A DNA stretch of 49,765 nucleotides from Symbiodinium natans (taxonomy: Eukaryota; Sar; Dinophyceae; Suessiales; Symbiodiniaceae): assembly GCA_905221605.1 (NCBI GenBank), contig CAJNDS010000979.1, forward strand, positions 817,319 to 867,083, written 5' to 3'. The position numbers and the translations under genes were made by a program. The notes below the pieces were generated by a model. The model worked only from the letters and a program-made list of their open reading frames with translations, had not been told where the DNA came from and did not search any database. The first letter of the stretch is position 1, and each line of letters starts with the position of its first letter. This document shows, piece by piece, positions 8,494 to 17,339 of this stretch.

Positions 8494-9950
8494 GTTTAGG
8501 TTCTACGGGCTTAGGGTTATACGGTTTAGGGTTTAGGGTTTAGGGTTTAGGGTTTAGGGTTTGGGGATCCGCAAATTTTTTGGAGCTTCTGGAAGAGGTT
8601 TTGTGAGCTTTGCTGTTGTTACATTTCTAGTGCTGTTGTTGTGGAGGTCGAAGGGTTGCAGAGCTGCGAGGCGTAGCCTAAAGGAGCTTTGTGCCTCGCA
8701 TGAAGACAAGCTTGCATCCAGCCCAGCCGTTTGGGAGTTTACGATAAGGGTTGCGTTCAAAATGCGCGTGTCTGCTCAGTTACTTTAATTTACATTAATT
8801 GGTTTGGCCGGTCTATTTTCATGTCTTTGCAAAAAGGCGGCACCGAGGGGGATCCCCTAAAACCCCAGTGTGGCGCTAGGAAAACGCTAGGTTCGCGCTA
8901 GGTAAAATCAACAAACATTATTTCAAGTTTCGCATGTCACCACTAAGCGAACTCAACAGAGATTGATTGAGAAGGCCCAGCCAGGCACCACCCGAAATAT
9001 GCGTACAACATCCGGGGTGGTGTAATAACCCCGCGCCGCTTCGTTATGAATTGACGGGGCGCCTGTTGCCAGGATAGAGGTTGTTCTAGGAAAAAGATGA
9101 CGTTCATCACGTCGTAGTTTCAGGTCTTGGAAAATCCGGCAAAGTGTTTTGCGCTAGCGCCGCGCTAGCACGGCGCTAGCAAAATGTCAACGCAACCTCC
9201 CCCGGCAGACCATGGCCCATTCCTCCTCTAGCAGACCACAAAGGAACACCATAGAACCGAGAGCGCTATGCTTGCTGGAGCTCGAGCCGCGCAAGTGGCG
9301 ACAGCGGAGAAACCTTCGCTCGTGCCAGAACTCCAGACAGCAGCGCCTGAAAAATGGTCCGCGCTAGCACCCTTTCGAGGAAATCATGCTTGGATCCTTC
9401 AAATGTCGCGTTTGCTACTCCATCTCAATCAGCTTCTTTTTCCTTCAGGACATAAGGCGGCACCGAGGGAGTTCCGATTTAACGTCAATTTCGGGAACAA
9501 GCATTTTGACAACAACCCTTAATAAGGGACCCTTATATAGACCTCCAAATAGTAGGATCCCCTTGCAAAAAAGGACTCCAAGAAGGTACCCCTAAGACCG
9601 TAAACCCACATTTGAGTCAGGAGTTAGGGGATCAGGTTTACGGTTTCTTGCGGCTTCGGGGTTGATGGCTGTGTCTTGGTGCCCATGGCTTTCCGAGTGG
9701 GCTGCTTCTGCGAAGAGAGGATGAACGCTAGATTCCGCTAGATGGTTCGGCACATGTACGGGTCGAGAAGGAAAGGTATGGTAGCAAAATCGCGATGATC
9801 GCGCGCACTCGCAGCATCTAGCAGCAGCAGAGGCGACAGACAGGCTCCTTCCTTCCACACCCATTCTCACTTCGGAGGCCCACTCTAAACCTCTAAGCCC
9901 GACGCCGGAAGTGTATGACAGGTGGTCACTGGGAAAATATCCCAATTCCA
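8494..9950. other. Gene-poor stretch with CGCTAG-rich palindromes
   Basis: Begins with a TTTAGGG run (8520-8565). 8870-8905 and 9150-9185 contain repeated GCGCTAG (GCGCTAGCGCCGCGCTAGCA). AAGGCGGCACCGAGGG occurs at 8834-8849 and again at 9454-9469. Several 68-117 codon ORFs on both strands overlap. None has clear support, though 9268-9522 is the most protein-like. Confidence 0.45.
9512..9600. mobile_element. Possible family C-related element
   Basis: AAATAGTAGGATCCCCTTG resembles AATAGTAGGATTCCCTTATG at 13901-13920. Flanked by ACCCTTAATAAGGGACCCTT. Confidence 0.35.
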
Positions 9951-9951
9951 G

Positions 9952-10011
9952 CCTTACGAGCAGATTGGGGACCTAGACCATGGTCTGCCACTCAGTGGGT
10001 GTCGCTCAAGG
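9952..10011 (+). CDS. Exon-like segment
   Basis: Acceptor CAATTCCAG. Reads PYEQIGDLDHGLPLSGCRS. Donor at the first GT of the following TTTAGGG array. Unrecognised. Confidence 0.4.
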
Positions 10012-10135
10012 GTTTAGGGTTTGGGGTTTAATTGGGGGTTAGGGTTTAGGGTTTAGGGTTTAGGGTTTAGGGTTTAGGGTTTAGGGTTTAGGGTTTAGGG
10101 TTTAGGGTTTAGGGTTTAGGGTTTAGGCTTAGGGT
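10011..10135 (+). repeat. TTTAGGG array (~16 units)
   Basis: The longest near-perfect G-strand run between 8 and 21 kb. It starts at the presumed donor of the upstream exon. Confidence 0.95.
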
Positions 10136-10197
10136 TTAGGCTTTGCAGGGGGGCTTAGGACTTTGGGTTTATTTCGCGCGTTATTCATAGGGTTCAG

Positions 10198-10303
10198 TGA
10201 TTGTCCACCCTGTGAGGACGGGAGCCTGTTGCAAGGTGATTTGGCTGTAGGTCTCCATCCGGCTTCGGAACCCTGGATGGTTGGGACCCCATCCCTTATG
10301 CGG
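10198..10303 (+). CDS. Exon-like segment
   Basis: Acceptor GGTTCAG and donor |GTTTAGGG. Reads DCPPCEDGSLLQGDLAVGL and HPASEPWMVGTPSLMR. Length 106 nt. Unrecognised. Confidence 0.4.
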
Positions 10304-10380
10304 GTTTAGGGTTTAGGGTTTAGGGTTTCGGGTTTGAGGTTTAGGGTTTAGGGTTAGCCCTAAACCCTAATCCCGGTTCC

Positions 10381-10509
10381 TCGGAAGCAGCAGGGGAGCC
10401 CTTCTAGCAAGCATCATCACCCGATGACGCAAGAACGAAAGACGACCGAGGTCTGCAGGCAGGCGGCCAATCCACGCGGGAGGGGGGCCCCAGATGTGCC
10501 ATCTCTTTA
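10381..10509 (+). CDS. Exon-like segment, basic
   Basis: Follows CCCTAAACCCTAATCC. The frame is open for about 44 codons: PVPRKQQGSPSSKHHHPMTQ then ERKTTEVCRQAANPRGRG. Low complexity, so support is modest. Confidence 0.3.
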
Positions 10510-10570
10510 AACCCTAAGGCCCTAAACCCTAAACCCGAAACTTTCTCTACCAGTTCGAGGGTGCCCAGTC

Positions 10571-10650
10571 GTACCCTTATTCCCTTTTGGGGGTTTAGGG
10601 TCTCATTTTTTCAAGAACAAAGGGGCGCCCTTTTGAATCCAAGGTGACTG
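10571..10650. mobile_element. Possible family E element
   Basis: TACCCTTATTCCCTTTTGGG at the left and AAAGGGGCGCCCTTTTGAAT at the right, flanked by GGTGCCCAGTC and GTGACTGGGCAACC. TCCCTTTT...AAAGGG is the inverted core. Confidence 0.35.
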
Positions 10651-10991
10651 GGCAACCTGGGCTTCAGGGTCGAGGGCTTTTAAGGTTTAGGGCACACCCC
10701 GAGCTGCTGCGGACTCGCAATCTGAAATCAGTCTGAGCAGCTGCGGGGCTTTCGGGAGTTCGGGGCTCAGCAGAGGGGGGGGTGAGCTTAGGGCCGTGGC
10801 CGTGCACTCAGGGTGTGCACGGGCTTAGGCATCAGGGCTTGGGGCCTGAACAGCGAATTAGTAGGGAACGAGGGTGTTCGGGCCCTATGTACACCCTTTA
10901 AGGGATTCAACAGGTACCTCAGTCCCTATTTCCCTCCTAAGAACCAGCCAGTAAACCCCCCTAAGCCCCTAAAGGCCATTTACCCCTGCGC

Positions 10992-11105
10992 CCTCACAGG
11001 CCGGCGGAACCCTAAACCCTAAACCCTAAACCCTAAACCCTAAACCCTAAGCCCTAAGCCCTAAACCCTAAACCCTGAACCCTAAACCTCACAGGCCGGC
11101 GGAAC
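10992..11105 (-). repeat. CCCTAAA insertion flanked by a 19-bp direct repeat
   Basis: A CCCTAAA array (11011-11086) lies between two identical copies of CCTCACAGGCCGGCGGAAC (10992-11010 and 11087-11105). The repeat contains the splice acceptor CCTCACAG and the first exon bases, so the insertion duplicated an acceptor. Confidence 0.9.
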
Positions 11106-11186
11106 TCGCGGCACATATTGCCGTGTCCGGCAGGCCGGAGATGCCTGAGACCCTGAACCCAGAGTCCCCTCAGGAGTATGGCTTTG
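11095..11186 (+). CDS. Exon with duplicated acceptor
   Basis: Acceptor CCTCACAG (second copy of the 19-bp repeat). Reads PAELAAHIAVSGRPEMPETL then NPESPQEYGF. Donor is |GTTTAGGG. Unrecognised product. Confidence 0.5.
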
Positions 11187-11255
11187 GTTTAGGGTTTAGG
11201 GTTTGGGGTTTAGGGTTTAGGGTTTGGGGTTTGGGGTTTAGGGTTTAGGGTTTAG

Positions 11256-11346
11256 GGTTCTAACAGTCCTTGATAGGGATGATAGTAGCCCCCCCGTATT
11301 ATAGTCCCTATTCAGGACTGCTAGTATGAGAGGGAGCATCCCAAGT
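11256..11346. mobile_element. Family B element, copy 2
   Basis: TAACAGTCCTTGATAGGGAT at the left and CAGGACTGCTAGTATGAGAG then GAGCATCCCAAG at the right, matching the copy at 1195. The left outer end is replaced by a TTTAGGG run. Confidence 0.6.
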
Positions 11347-11682
11347 AAGGCGTTTTTTTGGAATGTAAGTGCGGGCGTGGGGTTTAGAGAGCAAATATTA
11401 CATGTTGTTTAAGGTTCGTAAGGGTTAAGAGCTGGCTACAGTGAAACCCTAAACCCTAAACCCTAAACCGGAGTCCTGAGCCCTCTTGCAGTGTGTCCCT
11501 ACCCTCTGCTAGGGTCTGTGCCCCTGAAAGCTGAGGCCACCACCTCAACAATAGCTCCACGAAACACTACGTGTGAAAACTAAGTGAGCGCAGAGCACGT
11601 ATTCACGGGAAAAGACAAGAGCCCTAAACCCCAAACTTTGGCCCTAAACCCTAAACCCTAATCCCTCATCCCTCCTCCTCAG

Positions 11683-11750
11683 CCCCTGACTCGATGCAGG
11701 ATGCGCCCGGGGACTTCGAGCCAAGGCCTTTGTTTATAGGGCTCGTCAGG
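11683..11750 (+). CDS. Exon, unrecognised
   Basis: A pyrimidine-rich acceptor (CCCTCCTCCTCAG) follows a CCCTAAA run. Reads PDSMQDAPGDFEPRPLFIGL. Donor |GTTTTCAG. Good composition and splice context. Confidence 0.45.
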
Positions 11751-12400
11751 GTTTTCAGAGTGAGGGTTTAGGGTTTAGGGTTTAGGGCTTCGGGGTTTGG
11801 AGGGTTCGTCAGGGCTTTTGGGGTTTGGGCCGTTTGGTTTGTTTTTAGGGGTGCTCATGGGCTGAAGAACTTGAGGGCTTTAGGGTGAGCTTAAGGCTTT
11901 ATGGAGTTTGTGCCTTTATATGGGGTGTTAAAAGTGCTTCAAGGTTTCTATGCCTATCAGATTTCTGGGTGTAAGGGCTTCATCAAGGACGTAACGCCTA
12001 TAGTTCCTGGCTTGAGGGTGCTTCGGGCTTATCGGCAAACATGTCGGGTTATTTGCTTCTGAGAATCTCGGGCATATCAGCTTAGGCGGTTACAGACAAC
12101 CCACTCCCCCACGCCCATGAAATAGCACCACTAAGGAAAGGGCTCCATCTCTGAAGATCTCATAGGATTTAGGGTTCTTAAATGGGACCCCTTATATACC
12201 CCTCATATACCCCCTAAAACCCGACAGCCCATACTTCAGAACCCTTTAGAGGAGGCAAGGGCCCACATGAAGGGAGCATGTAGCTACCCTTAGAGTGCTT
12301 GTATCGCTTGTCGGGCAACGAGGCTTGAGGGCTTCAGCTTAAGCCTTCTTCAACAACCCAGTGATGTGCATGAGAAACACACACACACACACACAAACAC
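11751..12400. other. Stretch without a supported gene, one family D element
   Basis: G/T-rich degenerate TTTAGGG-like sequence to 12150, then a family D element (12176-12292) and an (AC)n microsatellite (12369-12393). No exon supported. Confidence 0.5.
12176..12292. mobile_element. Family D element, copy 1
   Basis: AATGGGACCCCTTATATACC at the left and GGGCCCACATGAAGGGAGCA then TGTAGCTACCCTTAG at the right. Related copies at 16308, 19680, 20607 and 37852. Confidence 0.5.
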
Positions 12401-12409
12401 TCACACAAA

Positions 12410-12838
12410 TCAAAATGGAGAGATCCTGGAGAGGTCATTCTCTGACTCGAACCTCTTACCGACATCTGCGAAGCTTAGGGTAGGCGGTGTCTCATTTAAG
12501 GCGCCCTGAAAAGAGCATGACAGCCTCCCGTACCTCCACTTGTAACATGGCAGGTCCAGCGCGAGTCCTACATGATGTCCAGGGCTGATGCCGGATTCGG
12601 TGTGCTGGGTTTGTGGAGTAGGTCCGGCTCGGTTCATAATGATACTGCATTGGGACTCTCCAGTGACCAAAGAAAGCATGAAGTTGCCTTCAAAGGGTGA
12701 CCTTGCCAGACACGAAAACACGCGCAGCGCGTGTCGAATTTCTTCGTTGCTGGCAGGGATCCAAAGTGATCCATCGGTCATCAACGGTATGGTGTTGGGA
12801 AAGGGTTTCAAGCATCCGAGAATCTTGGTTTGCCCCAA
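12410..12838 (-). CDS. 142-codon ORF, the longest low-repeat ORF on the minus strand
   Basis: Starts ATG. Reads MGQTKILGCLKPFPNTIPLM then TDGSLWIPASNEEIRHALRV, and the rest is of mixed composition. Not recognised. It would be the only minus-strand gene among + strand models, so chance or a passing element is possible. The (AC)n repeat and the AGGTCATTC context just beyond the stop give no help. Confidence 0.3.
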   Translation of the reverse strand: MGQTKILGCLKPFPNTIPLMTDGSLWIPASNEEIRHALRVFSCLARSPFEGNFMLSLVTGESQCSIIMNRAGPTPQTQHTESGISPGHHVGLALDLPCYKWRYGRLSCSFQGALNETPPTLSFADVGKRFESENDLSRISPF

Positions 12839-12954
12839 AAGCCCTAAAAAGCCCTAAAACCCGAAACCCTAAACCCGGTTGACGTGACCAAGACTCCCCA
12901 GACGCCCTGAAATGCCAAAGCCCTAAGGTGACAGGATGCTTGCATAGGGCTCAG

Positions 12955-13101
12955 GGTACGTGGCCTACCATGTCTCACAGCGCCTGGCAGCTCGCGAACT
13001 ATGCGATGCTGGCAGCTGCGGCCCAACCCCGAAAGAAACAAGCGAGATGCAGTGTGAAGTTGGGGCTTAAGTTTGAGTCGGCTCACTCCTCCTCACACCA
13101 G
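12955..13101 (+). CDS. Exon with hydrophobic and basic parts
   Basis: Acceptor GGGCTCAG and donor CACCAG|GTGTAGGG. 147 nt, phase 0. Reads GTWPTMSHSAWQLANYAMLA then AAAQPRKKQARCSVKLGLKF. Unrecognised. Its length and open frame with both splice signals make it one of the better isolated exons. Confidence 0.5.
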
Positions 13102-13309
13102 GTGTAGGGCGTGTAGCACTCTTCAGATATGTCCGGTCTGCAGTAGTTGAGCTTGAACCGCTGTGTTGGTTGCATGCCCGGCGCCCCATGATGATGTAGG
13201 AATGCAATGGCTCTGTTGCCCCCAGGCTTAAGCCCTGAACCCGAAGTCCGAAACCCTGAGCCCTAAAGCCTCCCACTAAGGTTTTAGGGCTTGGGGTTTA
13301 GGGCTTCAG

Positions 13310-13425
13310 CGTTGCATTGGCACTGCACCCACCCAGCCATTTGGAAGCGCACGACGCTCTGTAGACTGCAAAAGCTCACCCCTCCCGTCCGCCAACCGAC
13401 TATGCGCGCTGCAGCCGGAGCCTTA
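13310..13425 (+). CDS. Exon-like segment, Cys/Ser-rich
   Basis: Acceptor GGGCTTCAG. Open frame RCIGTAPTQPFGSARRSVDC then KSSPLPSANRLCALQPEPY, running into a CCCTAAA run and a stop at 13436. Confidence 0.35.
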
Positions 13426-13559
13426 CCCTAAACCCTAAACCTTTAGTGAGGGCTGCTTCCATGTAAAAGTAGCAGGAGTCCAAACTAATTTGTAATGTTT
13501 CTACGGTTTTGGATTTGGACCGCCTATGCGCCAGCTTCATATGTGCATGTATTTGTACT

Positions 13560-13588
13560 GATATGTATGTATGTGTGTGTGTGTGTGT
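13560..13588 (+). repeat. (GT)n microsatellite
   Basis: TATGTATGTATGTGTGTGTG-type run. Another GT run is at 13733-13744. Confidence 0.9.
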
Positions 13589-13860
13589 TTTTGGTACGCC
13601 CCTCCACCCCAGGACTCCTATATCAATCACTGTCGAGTTCACGTGAGTAACGCGCACTTCTCAGGGGAAGAACAACACAAAGCAGCACCTGTGTCCACAC
13701 ACGTCTGTTTGTAGGTAGGGCGGGATCTTTCATGTGTGTGTGTGCGCGACTTCTGAGCTGAGCGAGGGGTCCCTGCCACCCAAGGCACGCCGCCCTTAAC
13801 CCTAAACTCATAACACCCGACACCCGGAAACCCCGAAACCCCTTTGCCACTTCCAAGCAC

Positions 13861-14060
13861 CGGATTTACGAAAATAGGGGACCCCTAGAAGAGGCCCCGA
13901 ATAGTAGGATTCCCTTATGATAAGGACCTCAATCAGGTAATGTAGGCTTAGGGGTTGGAACAATTGCGGATAGGTTGCCCTTATGGTCCCTTTGTAAGAA
14001 TACGATAAGAACCTCCAAAAGCCTATTCTAACCACTAAGGCCCCTAGATTACCCAAATTT
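13861..14060. mobile_element. Family C element, longest copy
   Basis: About 200 bp: GGATTTACGAAAATAGGGGA at the left and GGCCCCTAGATTACCCAAAT then TTCGG at the right (imperfectly inverted). Inside are AATAGTAGGATTCCCTTATG and CCCTTATGGTCCCTTTGTAA. It serves as reference for the shorter relatives. Confidence 0.55.
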
Positions 14061-14434
14061 CGGAAACCCCCCAATCTGTCTTTCAAGGTCCTGCGACGGG
14101 CGGTGCTACAGGGCTCGCCCTCCCGGAATCTGAATGTGTCAGGATCTCAAGGAGAAGGCCCAGGCTTTTCTTGGTCATAGTGGGGTAACATGTTGCATTT
14201 TCAGGGTACGACTTAAACTCAATAAGGAATAGAAATTTAGTCCTTTCATGCCATCCCAACCATGGTTTAGTTTTGGGATCCAGCTTGGGAGGTTATAAGG
14301 TTTAGGTTTAGCTTCGGTGCGTTTTTCGCGCTCCGTGCTCAGGGTTCCTGTCTGCACACAAGCGCGACAAGTATTACAAGTGTGAACTTCGGCTAGCACT
14401 TCTAGTCAAGATGGATAGTCAGCTTCAGTATAGC

Positions 14435-14813
14435 AGGTGTGAGATCTCTTGAGTCATCTGTTCGAGAAGCGTGGAGTGTGGCAGACCTTCGTTCTGCGAT
14501 CGTTTACAAAGCACTCTGCCAGGAAGCAGCCATCCATGGGCAAGGTACCTATTAATCAAATACAACCGTACTTATAGCTGTACTTATAACCATATTGAGG
14601 CACTTAAGGGGCTTATAAGTGGGTCATAAGTACGGTTATAGGTACAGTTATAATTGGTTACTAAGTATCATGAACCTCCAAGTACTCCTGCCAAGACCAT
14701 GCGATCTCCTTCCACCGAGGGGCTACCCACGCTTCCGGACTGCGGAGGAGATGTGGAAGCTCCTTGCCTTATGTTGGCGCTTGCTTTCTCTCACAAGCCC
14801 GCTAGATTCCTGA
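14435..14813 (+). CDS. Two-exon 3' end of a gene, with a family A element as the complete intron
   Basis: Exon 14435-14544 reads VRSLESSVREAWSVADLRSA then IVYKALCQEAAIHGQ and ends in phase 1 (CAA G). Exon 14683-14813 starts TA CTC, restoring Val, and reads VLLPRPCDLLPPRGYPRFR then TAEEMWKLLALCWRLLSLT, ending at TGA (14811-14813). The intron (14545-14682, 138 bp, GT-AG) is the family A element. Phase and frame agree across it. Product not recognised. Confidence 0.55.
14545..14682 (+). mobile_element. Family A element acting as an exact intron, copy 5
   Basis: Donor CAAG|GTACCTATTAATC and acceptor ATGAACCTCCAAG|TAC. The core CACTTAAGGGGCTTATAAGT is typical. Its left 15 bp (TACTTGGAGGTTCAT) is absent, so here the element starts at its internal GTAC, which is the donor. 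Confidence 0.8.
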
Positions 14814-14874
14814 GCTATTCGGAAAATCACCCCATCTCCGCCCTGTGGCCCAGCTTCTTTTTCAAGCTCGCCCT

Positions 14875-14998
14875 TAAACCCTAAACCCTAAACCCTAAAC
14901 CCTAAACCTAAACCCTAAACCCTAAACCCTAAACCCTAAACCCTAAACCCTAAACCCTAAACCCTAAACCCTAAACCCTAAACCCTAAACCCTAACCC
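14875..14998 (-). repeat. CCCTAAA array (~17 units)
   Basis: Near-perfect units with one CCTAAA contraction. Lies between the stop at 14813 and the exon at 15022. Confidence 0.95.
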
Positions 14999-15021
14999 TT
15001 CTCCCCCAACCTGGAAAACAG

Positions 15022-15105
15022 AGCTGACTGGTGCGGTGCGCACACCAGCGACTCCGTCAGAGGCATCTTCGAGCCCTCACGGAGCAAGGCCCCTCGTCCC
15101 ACAGG
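15022..15105 (+). CDS. Exon, unrecognised
   Basis: Acceptor GGAAAACAG. Reads ADWCGAHTSDSVRGIFEPSR then SKAPRPT. Donor |GTTTAGGG. Preceded by a CCCTAAA array and followed by TTTAGGG-like sequence. Confidence 0.5.
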
Positions 15106-15288
15106 GTTTAGGGTTTCGGGTTTTGGGTTTCGGGTTTTGGGTTTTGGGTTTTTGGGGCTTCAGAGTTGAGGCTTTGAATCTGATGGTTTCGTGCTCCGGG
15201 CGTAGCATTGTTGGGATGTTTCAGGAGGGGGGGGGGGGGGGGAGTTCGTGTTTTGAGGCCTCGAATCCGAAGCCCTTAGCCCTAGGGC

Positions 15289-15431
15289 TACTTCTTACCA
15301 TACCGGACCCCGAGACCGGAGTTCTGACCAGGCGGACCTATCGTGAACTCCACACAAGTCCGATTCCCTGGAGAATTGCCGTGAACCCTGAACAGCCCAA
15401 GAATCCCAAGACGCCCTGTCCCTGCTTGTCG
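15289..15431 (+). CDS. Exon-like segment
   Basis: Part of a longer ORF. Reads LLTIPDPETGVLTRRTYREL then HTSPIPWRIAVNP, with a consensus-like donor GTGAGTATCC after CCTGCTTGTC at 15431. Confidence 0.35.
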
Positions 15432-15710
15432 TGAGTATCCGTCAGGGTCACCTTCACCGAAGATCAGCCTCTAAGTTGGGTGCAAGACACAGGCCTAGCA
15501 ACCTTCTCCTGCAACTCCTACAGCCTAAACCCGAAACCCGAGCCTAAACCGAAACCGAGCCTTGCAACCGTAGCCCTAAACCCCTGCAGCCCTATCTATC
15601 CCTATTGTGCACCAGAAACCGAGATTCGAATTATTGATGGATCTGGGTTAGTGTTTCGTTAAGTGTGTGTAGGGTTGTGGAAAGCTTCCGATTTAGGGGT
15701 TAGGTTCCAG

Positions 15711-15806
15711 TTGCACGTGTATCGCACTCGTTCCGAAGCAGCCTTGAGCATCTTTCCAGAAGCTAAGGCGGTGACTACACCGTGCGAAACTTTGTGGGCG
15801 TCATAG
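15711..15806 (+). CDS. Terminal exon-like segment
   Basis: Acceptor GGTTCCAG. Reads LHVYRTRSEAALSIFPEAK then AVTTPCETLWAS and stop TAG. Unrecognised. Confidence 0.4.
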   Translation: MHVYRTRSEAALSIFPEAKAVTTPCETLWAS

Positions 15807-15971
15807 AGGCCCGCAAAACCCTTCAATCCACTAACCCCCCGAATCCCAAACCCTAAACACCCACAACCTTTAGCCCTTCTCCAGGGCTTCTAGGCGACTG
15901 AAGCCCCCCAGCAAATGCCAGCACTTGCGGGTTAGGGCTTCATGATCAGTTAGGAGCACAATAAACAGCTT

Positions 15972-16235
15972 ATGCCGTTGGATCTACTATGCCTTCCTGC
16001 TGCTGTCCTATCCACAAACCCACGCGTACGAATCTTCGGCTGTAGTGCCCAGAATCCTGTGGTTCAGGAGGCTTGTGGGTGTTGGGGCTCAGATACTTCC
16101 ACCCCAGAACCTCAAAACCAAAACATGCGCGAGGACATGTCCCACCGATTTGAGCCGGGGTCTCGGGCTCTCGGGACGTGGGGTCTATGGGGTTTGGGGG
16201 TTGGGGCTTTGTCCTCGCGCCGCCCTCAGAAGTAG
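15972..16235 (+). CDS. ORF of 87 codons
   Basis: Reads PLDLLCLPAAVLSTNPRVRI then FGCSAQNPVVQEACGCWG. Two other frames are open here, so the choice is uncertain. Confidence 0.2.
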   Translation: MPLDLLCLPAAVLSTNPRVRIFGCSAQNPVVQEACGCWGSDTSTPEPQNQNMREDMSHRFEPGSRALGTWGLWGLGVGALSSRRPQK

Positions 16236-16307
16236 GGCAAAATCGGGGCTGCAAGGGTCAAGCATGGGCTTGAGGCTTTCGATATTGAAGGGATGAAGAA
16301 CCCCTAA

Positions 16308-16432
16308 GGTTGCACCCCTAGAGGTTCCCCCTTAAATGTACTCCGAATGCGGCCCTTATACTACCTACATCATCTTGAAAGAATGAAGGGGCAGGACCCC
16401 TTTAAGGGTCCAAGGCAAAAACCCCTAGAGAT
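16308..16432. mobile_element. Family D element (diverged), copy 2
   Basis: Left CCCCTAGAGGTTCCCCCTTA, right AGGACCCCTTTAAGGGTCCA. Resembles family D in its inverted GGACCCCTT parts. Confidence 0.35.
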
Positions 16433-16775
16433 ATGGACTTCGAGCTGGGCATGGACTTTACATGAGGATCGCAGTACGAGGTCGAGGCTCGGCTTTTCCT
16501 ACTTGTAGGGTCTTGAGGTCTTTTTGTCCGGGCGACGTCTTCTAGGGACTGCTAGGTCTCTCAAATGGGGGACCGAAAGTGTGAGCAGAATTGCAGGGGG
16601 GGGGGGGGGGAGAGCCACACTGAGCCACAAAGCTGAACTTCTGAGCTGCCCAAACCCGTTTCGGGTGTTTCGGGGTTCAGGGGCATAGGGTTTAGGGCTT
16701 GCAGGTGTCGTGGTATTTCGGTGTGCAGCAACCTTGCACCCCAAGCCCAAAGGACGCCACTCTTTCCGGCCGGAG

Positions 16776-16821
16776 CCCTGGACTTCTACACCAAGAAGAA
16801 CATGGGCCACTCGGCAGCCCG
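16776..16821 (+). CDS. Short exon-like segment
   Basis: Reads ALDFYTKKNMGHSAAR after the acceptor GGCCGGAG. Followed by a TTTAGGG array (16830-16898). All three frames are open, so support is modest. Confidence 0.3.
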
Positions 16822-16829
16822 GGGGCCAC

Positions 16830-16898
16830 TTAGGGTTTAGGGGTTTAGGGTTTAGGGTTTAGGGTATAGGGTTTAGGGTTTAGGGTTTAGGGTTTAGG
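16830..16898 (+). repeat. TTTAGGG array
   Basis: About nine units with one TATAGGG variant. Confidence 0.95.
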
Positions 16899-17339
16899 GA
16901 GTCTTTTACCCTCCTCATTCCGCATGTTTTCAGATTTAGGGGGGGCAGGGTGGCTTTCACGACCCCCCTCCCCTTGTTCAAGAGTTACGCTGCAGGGCTA
17001 GTTTCGAGCTTTTGGCTTTCAAGGCTGCCAAAAGAATACAGTTCGCAATGCTCGGCGAAAAAGGGAGTGGCTTTTTGTTAGAGGGTTGGGACGAGCACGC
17101 GAACAGCGTGTGCGTGTGCATGCTAGAGCACACACCCACAACGGACCTTGATACCCAAACCCTGAACAAAGTCCTAAACCCCAGAGCCTTAGCTGCCTCG
17201 GGACGCGCGTCCCGGCGTCCAGCACGCGCGTCCTAGAAACTTGCGTCTTCAGCACGCACGTCCTGAAATCAAGAGCAACTCTGCACAGAAAGGGAATGTC
17301 CCCATGCGTTTTCAGGCCCTGTAAGAACGCACACCCGAA

